From assembly GCF_013426205.1 (NCBI RefSeq), contig NC_089423.1:5766001-5830000 (forward strand): DNA of 64,000 nucleotides, in the 5' to 3' direction. The notes under the pieces are model-generated. The model was not told the DNA's origin. It saw nothing but the letters and a program-made list of their open reading frames with translations, and did no database searches. The translations under genes were made by a program, and so were the position numbers. This stretch comes from Metarhizium brunneum (taxonomy: Eukaryota > Ascomycota > Sordariomycetes > Hypocreales > Clavicipitaceae). Shown one piece after another: positions 11,453 through 22,403 of this stretch. Within the stretch, counting starts at the first letter, position 1; each line of letters opens with the position of its first letter.

Positions 11453-11993
11453 ATGAGGGTGTAGAGTGTAAATTGCGCGTACTTCATCATTGCTTGATGA
11501 AGTCTGGTGAACAGACATCGTGAGAGTAAACTGCCATCTATGGGAGCCAATGGCCAAACCGGACAACAAGTTGTGCTTTCTGTAGTTCCCACGCGTATGG
11601 AAGATTTTAATCAACCAGGCCTGAACTAAACCATCTGCAATTTAGTCGCATCACACTTGTGATTTGATTACATAGCCATGCTCCTACAAGACAAACCATC
11701 GTCTTCCCCGCAAGTGCTTCTGAGATGTCCAGCAAAGCTTCTTTACCTAACCTCTCCGTCTTATTTCCGTTTAACCCCGCTGCCGCAGGAGTTTATGTAT
11801 TCGCCCTGAGCATCACCTCCCATGAATGCGGAGTAAGCCGTCAGCTGAGATTCAAGTCTCGCTAAACACGGCAATGGACCAACGCCATTGGCGTACACCG
11901 TGACATCATGACCAGTTGCTGACCACCTGGACCAAAAGTATAAAATCTCCCAACAGGCCACGAAACCACCACTGGCCGCTAAATCACCACACA
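11453..11993. other. Intergenic region with promoter of the SDR gene
   Basis: About 540 bp between two plus-strand genes. Apart from the TATA-like element listed separately near the 3' end, nothing recognisable is present. Confidence 0.5.
11939..11945 (+). promoter_or_regulatory. TATA-like box before the SDR gene
   Basis: TATAAAA lies 49 bp before the SDR start codon. The spacing fits a short 5' leader, but the transcription start was not determined. Confidence 0.4.
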
Positions 11994-13052
11994 ATGGCTT
12001 CTGTTGCAAAGACCATCGTCGCCACAGGCCTCTCCTCGGGCATTGTAGGTGTGGGAATGCTCCCTGATACACTTGAATGCAGACTAACGCGGATATCAGG
12101 GCCTGGAAGTGCTGAAACAGCTCCTGGAGCAGGCCACTCCTTACAAAGTCATCCTTGGAGCGCGAGACATCAAAGCCGCCAGTGATGCCGTTGCCCGTCT
12201 TCAGTACGACAAGACGGCCAATGCCGTGGCCGTACTGCCCCTCGAGTTGGCCAACTTGAAAACGGTCAAGGCTTTTGCTCAGCAGGCGCTGGACAGTGTC
12301 GGCGGCGGCAAGATTGATTATTTGCTCCTGAACGCCGGCATGTTCAAACCTGCGGACAAGGAGTCTCCTGGGAAGTGGTGCGAGGCGGCTGTTGTGAACC
12401 ACTTTTGTAAGTCTTTGTGCATCTACTTTGGGCTGCATCGGCCTTGGTAGCTAAACATTGGCTTCAGCTCAGCATTATTTGACGCACTTGCTTCGCGAGA
12501 AGCTTGTTGCCTCCAAGGCGCGAATTGTCGTCGTTTCTTCTGGTGCTATTCGCAATGTTGAAGATCCTGGTACGTCTCTTGATCAGCCTACCTTTGTCCT
12601 ACTCGGCGCGACGCTTGGGAAGTTGACAATGAACAGCCGTCCTTGAAGCAAGGCTTGCCAATGGTTCCGGAGCCGACGGCTACTCTGTCTATGCCGGCAG
12701 CAAATTCACCCAACTACTCGGAGCGCATTGGTGGCGTCGCCAGCTCAAGGGCCAGTGTGACGTTGTGGCTGTTTCGCCGGGACTGATTCCCAACACTGGC
12801 CTTGGGCGCGGTTCAGGCTTCCAGATTCCCCCGAATTTGCCTGATGCCAAGTCGGTGCCCGAGGGTGCACAGAGCGTTATCGCGGCATTGTCTCGTAGTG
12901 ACTTTCCAGAGGATTCAGGTCGCATTTTCTTGACGAGTTGGGGCGAGTGGTGGGACAAGGATGTAATTGGAAAGACTCTCGACAAGGAGCTGCAGGACAA
13001 GTGGTGTCCCGGCAAGGAGGTATCAGAGAGGGATGCTGGTCTTGTGCCATGA
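11994..13052 (+). CDS. Short-chain dehydrogenase/reductase (four exons)
   Basis: Exons 11994-12044, 12100-12406, 12468-12569 and 12637-13052 join in frame to give 291 residues. All three introns (55, 61 and 67 nt) are GT-AG. The N-terminus 'IVATGLSSGIGLEVLKQLL' combines a divergent TGxxxGxG cofactor site split by intron 1. Further on come 'LLLNAGMF' (NAG motif), 'IVVVSSGAIRNV' (active-site Ser) and 'YSVYAGSKF' with the catalytic YxxxK. It most resembles the fungal SDR group annotated as protochlorophyllide reductase- or retinol dehydrogenase-like, which are soluble NADP enzymes of mostly unknown substrate. A TATAAAA box lies 49 bp upstream. It converges on the cyclase gene ending at 13220. 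Confidence 0.85.
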
Positions 13053-13219
13053 TGGCATGCGCATGGAGGGAGAAGACGTGGCATGGCAGACCACGTAACT
13101 ATTATATACATTTGTGCAACATTTCACAGAGCAACGTTTCACATGAGGGATATTATCGACTCAGATGCAAACCAACTAACTACCATGAGATCAACAGTGA
13201 GTACACTATTTCCTCTTGG

Positions 13220-14293
13220 CTAACCATCAAAGTATAGCCACGCCATTTGGTGGACTGGCCACACCGCCGGGAACCTATCAATGTCAGCACCCAATCTACA
13301 TTCAACAATGAAGCTGCTCACCTTGAGAGGCATGCTGCTGAAAAAGAAAGTCCATCTATTCCTCTTGCTACACTCCTCACTCAGTCTCTCCAAGTCAAAT
13401 AACTCCCCAATCGGCATGCCCCAGCCCGCCAGCACCCATTGGTGCAGTTGAAAGTCGAGATTCTGGCAGGGCCACGCCTCCATGGCCGGATGGTCACCCG
13501 CAATCGCAGCAAACCCCTTGTCCCACAGCCATCGGAGAGTTTCCTCGGAAGATTCGACGCCAATAGACGGAGGGGGGTGTTTAGCAGCGACTGCGGCCTT
13601 GTCCCCGGCTGAGAGCTTTTGGTACCCCCTCGTCCAGCCGGTGCGGATAAAGAGAATATCGCCTTCTTTAAAGGATGTTCCTTGGGCAGCAGCAACTTTT
13701 TCCAACGTGGACACCGGGAATGAAACAGTTTCGAATGGTGTAATTTGGACCCCATTTGCGTCTGCCCAGGCAGCATAGTCCAGAAGAACGCCGCGGCCTA
13801 CGATCCCCCCGTTTTCAACCCATGCTTGCAGGTTCGTTAGCAGTGAGTACTTGTATGCTTTTGTTGTGTATGCGAGAGAGACGCAGGCCATACCGTGAAT
13901 TCCATTTACATTCGAGCTTGAGATGTCTTGCTGCGACTTGCCGTTGAAATACACCTTCTCCTTCTGATAGCCGTAGTGCCGCAGCCCGTCCCACTGCGAA
14001 CTGCTCTGCGTGTTGAGCACCAATTCGTCGTCAGTCACGGTCATCGGGGCCTTGTGCAGCAGAGTATGCTCCAGGGGACGGCGGCCAAAGCAGGGAGGCG
14101 CCATGCTGTCCAGGTACCGGTCAGTTGAGATGCGCACTCCGTCGACAATCTCGCGAGCCGCATTGGCCGTGGTCTCTGGCGTGAGAAGGTTGAGCCTGCC
14201 GCACTGGTCGTCTGGCCCGAAGAGGCCCCAAGCATTGCCTGGAGGGCCGTCCTTTCGGAGGGGCAGGTCGTTGAAGGACGGTCTGGAGGGCAT
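13220..14293 (-). CDS. Cyclase/kynurenine formamidase-like hydrolase (PF04199)
   Basis: This intronless 357-residue protein starts at the ATG at 14293. It carries the landmarks of the fungal branch of the cyclase family: an N-terminal 'WGLFGPDDQCGRLNLLTPE', the 'QWDGLRHYG' segment that replaces the bacterial HxGTHxD metal motif, 'GRGVLLDYAAWA', 'GDILFIRTGW', 'AAIAGDHPAMEAWP' and 'LAGWGMPIGELFDLE'. Family members are metal-dependent hydrolases acting on amides or cyclic esters, for example N-formylkynurenine in tryptophan breakdown. The last 30 residues lack the usual conserved 'ASPPNA'-type ending, so the C-terminus is divergent. Given the nearby aromatic catabolic genes, a ring-cleavage product or lactone is a possible substrate, but that is conjecture. 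Confidence 0.87.
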   Translation of the reverse strand: MPSRPSFNDLPLRKDGPPGNAWGLFGPDDQCGRLNLLTPETTANAAREIVDGVRISTDRYLDSMAPPCFGRRPLEHTLLHKAPMTVTDDELVLNTQSSSQWDGLRHYGYQKEKVYFNGKSQQDISSSNVNGIHGMACVSLAYTTKAYKYSLLTNLQAWVENGGIVGRGVLLDYAAWADANGVQITPFETVSFPVSTLEKVAAAQGTSFKEGDILFIRTGWTRGYQKLSAGDKAAVAAKHPPPSIGVESSEETLRWLWDKGFAAIAGDHPAMEAWPCQNLDFQLHQWVLAGWGMPIGELFDLERLSEECSKRNRWTFFFSSMPLKVSSFIVECRLGADIDRFPAVWPVHQMAWLYFDG

Positions 14294-15630
14294 TGCGATG
14301 CTGGTTTTTGGTGATTTCTTACCCTTGGATGGTTGCGAATAGTGTGGCGGCCTTTTCCCGGTGGCTGTAGGGGTAGCTGTAGAGAGGGGAAGCCGTCAAC
14401 TGGTTCAATCAAGTTATTTAATGTCGGTTGTTCCTTCTGGCTTCCATGTTGGATACGCCGAGGTAACTACAACTTGGACCCACCAGGCGAACGACTCGAC
14501 TCGAATGACCACATCGGGTCGACTTTGCATGGTGTTTAGTGAATATCAGGCTCGAGGGACACGGCACAATCGCGGGGATACTTGTATTTCGATTTTTTAG
14601 ATGTGAATCGGCAAGGGGCCAGTTGCCGTTTTAGCCGACGGTGATGTTGATGCAGCGTTTCTTCACAAAATATGAATAAAGTAGATGAATTACACCAACT
14701 TGAGCAGAGCCAGAGCCTGACACCTCAAGTGCGGCTGCTTCATACTTGTCACTAGAGCCGGAATTCCCCATAATGCACGAGTGGTAAATACAGCAAATAG
14801 TGCCATACGGTGTTTTTTTTTCAGGCGATAGCTGCGACAGATTTGTTCAAATGTTGCTCTACTGATGCGTATGTACTCTAGGTTAGCGCGAGCGAAATTA
14901 CCCAGATGTCTTGTAATCAATGCCAATGGTTCGGTAACTTTCTCGGAGTATTTCCATTTTAAGACATAAACTATAAAAGGAAAGTTTATCTTTATACTAC
15001 TTGTGGTTAAATTTGGATTTCAATGTTCTCATGCCTTGTCTCTTAGGTACTGATGTTAATAGCTTTAGTGCGGCATGGGGGGAGCTTAGTATTTGATGGT
15101 CCAGTCTGGTAGGAGGCAATAAGTACTAAGTACTTGACATGTCAATACCATTGAGTTGATGTACAGTGGGTGTACTGGCTATTAGGTCCTTAAGTACTTC
15201 TTAGAAGCAAGTACGCAGTAAGTTGGTACGTGCCTAGGTACCTTGCTATCGCGCTTCATATTTATTACCTTGGTATATTCAAGCATATTCATTGATAGGC
15301 AAATACATTCTGCCACAAGGTCGCTAAATTGGACCCGAGTCACCCGGACAATGTATGATCAGCGCTGGTCGCAATGCCGTCTGGTACATGTCTGGTGTGC
15401 CAAACCTACCAGATGTATGGTTGTACCAAACCCCCCCGCCTGTTCAAACTTAAACCTCCAATTACACCTTGGATGGCGGTGCACGTGTCGAGCCGCCGCG
15501 CAGCGTAGCATCTTGGAATGCCCAGCTAGCGCTGCGCCTATGCAGACAGAGTTCAAACGTTACAGTCCGCATATTTCCCGTCAAAGCTTCTCTCTGTCAT
15601 TCTCTTTTGTACTTCATCCCTCCCTGTGCC
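14294..15630. other. AT-rich intergenic region with short palindromes
   Basis: This 1.3-kb gap becomes AT-rich from about 14800. Between 15110 and 15245 it holds several AAGTACTT/AGTACT and GGTACC-type palindromes. No coding potential is convincing. A 15-bp sequence at 15266-15280 recurs after the next gene (see repeats). Confidence 0.5.
15266..15280 (+). repeat. 15-bp direct repeat, copy 1
   Basis: TACCTTGGTATATTC occurs here, 350 bp before the phosphodiesterase gene, and again at 16777-16791 just after it. Both copies lie in AT-rich sequence. Confidence 0.6.
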
Positions 15631-16749
15631 ATGGCTATTTCAACTACATATAAGCTTCCGGCCCTCTTCAAAACCCGTCTCCCTCTCTTGGGACGTCGTC
15701 AACCGCGGTTGCCGTCTTTGCTCATACTCCTCATCGTCCTGTCCGGCACCTTCACAATGCTGCTGCTCCTCTACATGATGCTAGGCCTGGGGTCGTACCT
15801 CTCGCCGCACCGCGTCAACGGCCAAAGCTACAAGGAGTTCCGGTCGCGCTGTAGTTTTGACGCCGACATATCATACTGGCCAGATTGGGTGTCGTCGCTC
15901 CCAGACGTCATGAACATCTCCAGCTTGAGCATCCCCGGAACACATGACACCATGACCTACACCATTTCCAATTCTACGCTGCAATGCCAAAACTGGGACC
16001 TCAAGACGCAAATATACGCCGGAATTCGCTATATTGACATCCGCGCTCGCGTCAAAGACAACATACTGACCACCTTTCACGGCGACGAACCAACCGGCGT
16101 CACCTTCGAGCGCATCCTCCTCACCATCTACGACTGGCTCGATACCTATCCTCGGGAGTGGATCATCATGCGCCTCAAGGAAGAAGGCGCGCCCCTTGGC
16201 AACAATAACATGACCTTCCAGGAGGTCTTTGAGGATACCTTCAACAACTACTACTTCATCAAGGAGCGCGCCAAGAAGCACTGGTTTGCATACAACACCT
16301 CCATGCCGATTCCCTCGGTCGCCCAACTGCGCGGCAAGATCTTGTTCCTACAGGAGTTCCCGTCAACCCCGCCCTGGAAGTACGGCATCGAGTGGAACGG
16401 ACCCCAGATGATCCTGCAGGACGAATGGATCGTCAAGGACGTCAACCATCTGGATGACAAGTGGAAGGCTATTGAGGAGCATTTCGAAATTACCAATTTC
16501 AGGCCAAACGACAATAGCTACCTATACGTGTCGCACCTTTCTGCGTCTGTGGGCGTCCTGCCCGTTGAAGCGGCTGCAGGACCCCTCGAACGTTCCATCG
16601 TGGGCATGAATGACAGGTCCTGCGACTACATTGAATGGCACTACCCCGAGCCGGACGCCTTGAGGCTCGGTACGGTCATCTCAGACTTCCCGGGCAAGGT
16701 TCTCATTTTCGATATCATCAGGTATAGTAGACGGTCGTATAACGACTAG
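15631..16749 (+). CDS. Membrane-anchored PI-PLC X-domain phosphodiesterase
   Basis: The likely start is the ATG at 15631, giving 372 residues. The frame is open upstream to 15469, but that stretch looks like a leader sequence. A strongly hydrophobic segment at about residues 29-54 should anchor the protein as a type II membrane protein or act as a signal anchor. The rest matches bacterial-type phosphatidylinositol phospholipase C. It has 'SLSIPGTHDTM' with the first catalytic His at 105, 'GIRYIDIRAR', and 'TTFHGDEP' with the second His at 150, followed by 'YPREWIIMRLKEEG'. Family members cleave the glycerophosphodiester bond of phosphatidylinositol or GPI without calcium. Fungal copies are often secreted or surface-bound. 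An inverted repeat lies 18 bp beyond the stop. Confidence 0.88.
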   Translation: MAISTTYKLPALFKTRLPLLGRRQPRLPSLLILLIVLSGTFTMLLLLYMMLGLGSYLSPHRVNGQSYKEFRSRCSFDADISYWPDWVSSLPDVMNISSLSIPGTHDTMTYTISNSTLQCQNWDLKTQIYAGIRYIDIRARVKDNILTTFHGDEPTGVTFERILLTIYDWLDTYPREWIIMRLKEEGAPLGNNNMTFQEVFEDTFNNYYFIKERAKKHWFAYNTSMPIPSVAQLRGKILFLQEFPSTPPWKYGIEWNGPQMILQDEWIVKDVNHLDDKWKAIEEHFEITNFRPNDNSYLYVSHLSASVGVLPVEAAAGPLERSIVGMNDRSCDYIEWHYPEPDALRLGTVISDFPGKVLIFDIIRYSRRSYND

Positions 16750-16767
16750 AGCCACTGTATCACGTAT

Positions 16768-16795
16768 ACTAGAATATACCTTGGTATATTCTAGT
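16768..16795. repeat. Perfect inverted repeat after the phosphodiesterase gene
   Basis: Two 13-base arms (ACTAGAATATACC and its complement) are separated by TT. The hairpin would lie in the 3' UTR, 18 bp after the stop codon. It could affect 3'-end formation or RNA stability, but no function is shown. Confidence 0.6.
16777..16791 (+). repeat. 15-bp direct repeat, copy 2
   Basis: This is the second copy of TACCTTGGTATATTC. It lies inside the inverted repeat and matches 15266-15280, so the two copies bracket the phosphodiesterase gene. Confidence 0.6.
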
Positions 16796-16877
16796 CTATT
16801 GGTATATACTTCTTCTCAGGACAGATCATATTCAGTCACGGACCGTACAACTATCTTGTGCTTGGTTAGTTAGCCTT

Positions 16878-16921
16878 GGAGCAGTGGCATTCAGAGCAGT
16901 GGCATTCGGAGTAGTGGCATT
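16878..16921 (+). repeat. Tandem repeat, three 15-bp units
   Basis: Three near-identical 15-base units built on AGCAGTGGCATTC stand in direct order; the third differs at two positions. This is a minor tandem array in non-coding sequence. Confidence 0.6.
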
Positions 16922-17750
16922 GTACGTACTTGTCTGGCCCATCATCACTCAGCTAGCTCCCGGATAGAGCACTTAGGGGCCTGGCCGTAACCACCATATC
17001 GGAGGCACTATGGCAGGGTGGTACTGGCGATTCCAGGTGTCCTGGCTGGCCTCTTGGCGGCGCGGCCCTTACACGGATATCAATCTAGACGCGGAGTCTG
17101 GTATGGAAGATACCACAGCGGAGCCGCACCAGGGTTATTCCAACCCGTGCGGTAATTTTTATCTAATCGCAGTGGGAGGCAAAAACCGGCCAGATCAGGT
17201 ACATATGTTGTGGTATATTAGTAGGTGCTTCTTGTTGGGCAAACGTATTCTGCAATAGACTGTGTTACCAATCTCCTTCTTTGTCAAGGCCATGCACAGA
17301 AGGGCTTACTAGGCTTCTTTTCATGGAAAAGAAAAAAAGTAAATAACAAACCATTTACACTTTCCGCTGTATTGTGGAAAACATGACGTCAAATTGGATT
17401 GTGTCGGCTCCTGTGGTTGGTTGCACCTTCCCCGGGCGGCACTTATCAACGATTGACTGGAGTCACTGGACCCGGTGCCGACGCTTGCGCACACCCCAGT
17501 ACTGCCCTGGTCCTGGGCCCCTGGCCGTTGCCCCGTTGTTATCGGACATCGGAACTTTTGAGCCCACCAGCATGTCCGGTATCAGATAGTGGCCGCGGGG
17601 AAGAATCCTGGTCCCCTGGCTTCCTGGCTTCCTGGCTTGTTAATGGCAAGTTTTAACTCGGTTGAACCTCCCTCACCAAATTTTGCAACATCACGACTGC
17701 GCATGTAGCCCGGATCATCGTCGGCTAGTCGCCGTGCGGACGGCAGAACC

Positions 17751-20083
17751 ATGCCTCGTCCCAAAGTCCTCCCTAGCCAACGGCGTCGTGCCGCTGAAGC
17801 CTGCAACTTTTGCCGAGACGCCAAGAAGAAGTGCAGCGGCACGGCTCCTTGTTCTTATTGTCTTCGTCGCGGTGTTGGATCTCAGTGCATTATTGCCTTG
17901 CGACCACGAGGTTCAAGAAACCAGGCTGTATCCGATGGCCCGAGACTACCGTGTGACACGCAGCCTCACAGGGTCGGGCTCGAAGCGCAGAGTGGCATGT
18001 TGGATCTCGAGACGGGCGGCCCTAGATGCACTCCATCCGCTCAACTTCCAATCTTGAATGTCGACGGCAAGGGCAGAAGGAAGGGGCCAGATACATCATC
18101 TTTCCGACCCTTATCACCATCGGATTCACGACCTAGCCTCGAGGGCCCAGAGAGTCCGGAGCGTCGACGACACGGTGCTTCGGACGCCTCCTCGGTATCT
18201 GGCAATCCACATTCCAGAATGCTCTTCAATTTGCGCGGAGAGCGAGGTATGATTTCATCTTCAACCCTTAAATCGACAACAACTGCTAAATGCTGTGCTA
18301 GTATACATCGGAGGTGCTGCTTCCTTGTCATTTTTGCAGCTTGTTCGGTCCATTGTCGCGGACCAGATTGGGCCCTCTCAATTCTCGCACAATGAGAAGA
18401 GTGACACCATGCTTGAGAAAGAGTCGCCAAGTTCCATGCGGAATCTTCCACCGTCCACCCTTCCAGAGTTGGATGTTGAGACCAAACTTCTCTACTCTCA
18501 ATGTTACCGCGCTGTGGTAGGTGAGACCCGGAGCATCGGCAGCTGAGGTTGATGGCGCTAACTGACAGCACGATATGCCTAGACCGAGGGATTCATTGAC
18601 ATATTTGCGCCCACTGAAATTGAGGAATATTTCATGCTCGCTGACGACTCGTCATTCAGCCCGCAAAAGCGAGCGGCCTTGGGCATGGTTATTTCTATTG
18701 GCGCTCAGTGCAAATCCGCCGCCAGTGCTCGTGACATCGGACAAGGCTACTTCAGACAGGCTCAGTCTCAAGCGTTCCAGGGCCTGCTGGAAGACCCAGA
18801 TATTGACGTTGTGAGGTCGTTTTTGCTTATGGCGTTTTACCTCCTAGGTGAATGCCGCCGGAATGCTGCGTTTATGTATCTGGGAATTGCTACCCGAGCC
18901 GCGGTGGCTCTGGGCTTGCATAGCCAAGAATCGTACCAAGACTTGAATGACCTGGAGGATAACAAACGGTGGGTTTCTGGAACCGAAAACTCACAGTGCG
19001 AATTCACTAATGAGAGAAAAGCATTCGAATTTGGCTCAGCCTGCGCATTGTTGACATGCTTGTCAACGCAATCTTGGGCCGGCCCGCAGCTACCGCAGGA
19101 TTAAGTTCCGATATCAATACTATACTCGATCATGCCTCTGAAACGGAGCAGACGGATGAAATGGCCCGCCTCATTGCCTCGCACCAGATTGTGTCGATTA
19201 TTAATGGTATAGTTGACATATTGTACGAGCGAAAGGAAATATCCACGTCTGTCGTTGAAAATCTCCTCAACGAAATTGAATCCTGGTCACGAAGTCTACC
19301 TAGCTGCCTCCGATCACCTGCAAAGGGCGGCGCATTGTCTGGCTCAAATTATACCAAAGGAGCCATCGGAAGCGTCCATGTCTCGTGTTTATACTACTTT
19401 GCCGTTACTCTCGTTACACGGCCAATCCTCATATCGACCCTGACAGCACCTCCCGCAAGCGGGGGGCTTGTCCAGTCCCAATTAGCTTCCGCATGTCTGG
19501 ATGCCGCTGTTTATCTGATCCAGACTTGTATGGATGCTAGGAAAGTGGATATTTTGTACGGGAATATGTGTATCATGAAGTAAGCTCTTGCACTTGGCAT
19601 ACTGTGTAGCTTGGCTAACTAATCGGTAGAGCCTTGGTATTCGCTGCAGGATTAGTGTTGGGATTCGAAATTTTCGCAAAGCGTTCTATTGAATTCGACA
19701 TTGACGCTGCGTTTGCTGGCGCAAGGGACATACTTAACTTTCTGGCTACGCAGAGTCCACAAGCGGGGCATTACTACGAGATATTGACTTTACTGTCCAA
19801 CGCCATCTCTAAACAAAGGCAGAATGTCGCTTCAACAGGACGCAGCAGATACGTGTCCAAAATATTCACTCTGCAAGAAGCGAAGGAGCCGGTCTCGGAC
19901 AGCCCTCGAGATGACCAAGGACGACTTACACCTTTAGCCGGCGGCCTCATTCCCCCATTCGCAGAAAATGCAGGGAACTGGCTCAGTGACAACAGGACGC
20001 CTGCTGATCCAGGACAAGAAGTGTTTCTGGGTTGGGATAGTCTGGACATATCACAGTGGGATAACTTTCCGTTTGTTCCTTGA
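17751..20083 (+). CDS. Zn2Cys6 transcription factor with fungal-specific regulatory domain
   Basis: Five exons (17751-18246, 18302-18516, 18583-18968, 19022-19579, 19630-20083) join in frame to 702 residues; all introns are 50-66 nt and GT-AG. Residues 18-46 form a classic Zn2Cys6 cluster, with Cys at 18, 21, 28, 34, 37 and 46. A Ser/Pro-rich linker follows. Then comes the Fungal_trans domain, with 'YIGGAASLSFLQLVRSIV', 'GFIDIFAPTEIEEYFMLADD', 'RRNAAFMYLGIATRAAVALGLH' and 'RIRIWLSLRIVDM' (completed across intron 3). The protein should bind CGG-containing sites in the nucleus. It lies 747 bp upstream of the second FAD monooxygenase and at the edge of the catabolic block, so it is the best candidate for a pathway-specific activator. 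That role is inferred from position. Confidence 0.9.
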
Positions 20084-20830
20084 CCTTGGCAGGGCATCAT
20101 TGATTAAGAGCGAGGCGTTGGCTGGTCCGCGAAACACACGTGGAATGTATTGTAGCCTGTGCAGTTCCGCCAATTTTGTACTGGAGTCATCTATCAGACA
20201 TGTTTACAGATGATTATTTACGGGGCGTCGGCCACAATATTAAGCGTCTACAAATGCATGGGCGTAGTTTATGTGCATCGCGGCAATTTGCAATGGACGT
20301 CTAAGCCGTCGAATGCGGCCCACGCTTCCGAACTCCCGTCTCCGACCATCTCACCGACCAATTTCGATATCCTTGCCTACGGATAAGGGCGGTTTACACA
20401 ATTGCCCCGATTTGCCTTTTTTACGGGTAAGATGCCGTCAGCACGGCGGATGTACGTTGTGGCACCAACATTTTTCGATGGCGGTACGTAGCCGACGCGG
20501 CGGGTAATGCACCGCGGCGACAGAAGCCGCAATCCCACACGATGTCACACACATACACACACAACATTCCTTGCGGACAGAGTTTAACAGCCTCAGCCCT
20601 CAGTGCCGACCTATAGGCTCATTCTGTGGCTATATAGTGGTTCATGTGACGAGCAATGAATCTGACTGATAATTTCAGCGTTTTATTTCAACCGGATTCC
20701 CTTGGGGTCAACCAAGAATAAGACATATTCACTTGCACTCATCACATTGATTTACCATTTCATAAAAGACGATTTGCCTTGCCCATCATTCATTTTCACG
20801 GTGCACCCTATTCACAATACGCCATTTACC
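20084..20830. other. Promoter region of the second monooxygenase
   Basis: This 747-bp gap separates the regulator from the monooxygenase. It contains a CGG-N8-CCG element (listed separately) and several other CGG/CCG triplets between 20380 and 20520. No gene was recognised. Confidence 0.5.
20501..20514. promoter_or_regulatory. CGG-N8-CCG element (possible Zn2Cys6 binding site)
   Basis: An inverted pair of CGG triplets with an 8-base spacer (GTAATGCA) lies about 320 bp before the monooxygenase start. The same arrangement occurs at 24005-24018 before the dioxygenase. Zn2Cys6 proteins bind such pairs, but this pattern is frequent by chance. Confidence 0.3.
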
Positions 20831-22403
20831 ATGGGATCCAGAGACACTCCAGGCTGGCGAAGGCTAGACGTCGGCGTCATCGGCGGCGGCATAGGCGGCA
20901 TGTCGGTCGCCATTGCCCTTCGCCGCGCCGGCCACGCCGTAACCATATATGAGAAGTCTGATTTTGCGGGAGAGGTGGGAGCCTCCGTGTCTTGCGCCGC
21001 CAACGGCACGAGATGGCTGCACGAGTGGAAGGTCGATGTTGCCAAGGGCGACCCCGTCGTCCTCAAGAAGCTGATCAACAGGGACTGGAAGACGGGCGAG
21101 CCTGTAAGCGTGTATGATTTGGAGGACTACGAGGAGAGATGGGGGTACGTCTACAACATGTTTCATCGGCAGTACATGCACTCCATGTTGAAGGACAGTG
21201 CGTTGGGAGAGGAAGGGGAGGGCACGCCGGCGAAGCTACTCGTCAATCACAAGGTTAGTTTCTTTCTCTTTATCCTTCTTGGCAAGCCTGGAATAATTTC
21301 CTCAAAAGAAGCCTTGACTAACATGAGCTCTTTGAGTGTAAAAACGTTGATGTGGAGGCTGGAATAATCGCGTTTGACAACGGCGTCACGGCGCATCACG
21401 ACGTCGTCATCGGCGCGGATGGAATCGGCTCGGCGGTCCGGAGCGCCATTGGCATTCGTCCCGAGAAGCGCCCCTCGGAGCAGAGCTGCCTCCATGTCAA
21501 TGTGACGACGGAAGAGGCCGTCAGGCTCGGGCTCGTCGACTACTCGCAGCACAGCGCGCTCGAGTACTGGGGCGGCCAGGAGGGCAAGTGGGATAAGATC
21601 GTGCTGTCCCCGTGCAACGACGGCAGGCTCCTGTCGTACTACTGCTTCTTCCCGCGCGAGCAGGGCGACTATGCCAGCCAGACCTGGGGAGGGGCCGACC
21701 GCCCCGTCGAGGAGCTGCTCAGCCCGTATCCCGAGCTGGACCGCCAGGTGTTCAGGCACCTCGAGATCGGGAGGGAGATTCGGCCCTGGAGGCTGTGGAT
21801 TCACGACCCGTATCCGTACATTCACAGGGGCAGCGTGTGTCTCCTGGGGGACGCGGGCCACCCGATGATGCCGCACCAGAGCCAGGGCGCTTGCATGGCC
21901 ATTGAGGATGCCGCCGCGCTGGGTATCTTGTTTGACAGGGACCACTTTGGGGGCAGCATCGCCGAGGCCCTGGCTGTGTATGACGCAGTGCGGCTGCCGA
22001 GGGTGACGAGGGTGCAGGCTGCTGCTGCAAAGGCGGCGTATAACATTAACGAGAGAATCGGTATGTTTTTTTTTTCTTTTTGCTTTACTGAAGCTTGGCA
22101 TCGGCGATGGTTTGGGGCAGTGGTGCTAATTGGAAACCAGGGTTCTCCGTCAACAAGTCTACCACGACGTACAAGGTGGAGGACCCTAAGAAGATTCTGA
22201 CAATTGAGGAGATGAACACGTAAGTCTGACTGGATGTGGCCTGTGTTTGAGGGTCTGGGCTAACTGGAACATGCAGGTATGACATGTACAAGGATATTGA
22301 GCAGCATCTTGCTCAGAGAAGAGGGGAGGCGTACACGGAAAGGTTTGTGGATGGGTTGCCGATAGGGTTGGAGTTGCCGAGTGGTGTGGTTGTTGGGGCA
22401 TGA
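20831..22403 (+). CDS. FAD-dependent aromatic monooxygenase (salicylate hydroxylase-like), four exons
   Basis: Exons 20831-21253, 21337-22060, 22141-22219 and 22277-22403 give 450 residues. The ATG at 20831 is chosen because the cofactor motif 'GVIGGGIGG' follows within about 25 residues, as in relatives; upstream in-frame sequence lacks similarity. The DG motif reads 'IGADGIGS' and the second FAD motif 'LLGDAGHPMMPHQSQGAC'. It is a paralogue of the gene at 929-2179 and shares its length and domain plan. Class A monooxygenases of this type hydroxylate aromatic acids with NAD(P)H and O2, sometimes removing the carboxyl group. It lies between the putative activator and the convergent ring-cleavage dioxygenase, so it probably supplies a diphenol for ring opening. 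The exact substrate is unknown. Confidence 0.9.

Larger units (their letters stand above)
16750..17750. other. Intergenic region before the Zn2Cys6 regulator
   Basis: This 1.0-kb region contains the inverted repeat and the 15-bp tandem array described separately. The rest shows no coding signal. The promoter of the regulator at 17751 must lie here. Confidence 0.5.

Noticed and set aside
15469..15630. Upstream in-frame extension of the phosphodiesterase (start at 15469)
   Set aside because: The added 54 residues do not resemble the family and place the hydrophobic anchor too far inside. The ATG at 15631 gives a standard signal-anchor layout.
21247..22101. 284-codon antisense frame over the second monooxygenase
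   Set aside because: It lies opposite a well-supported coding exon and crosses its introns without any domain.
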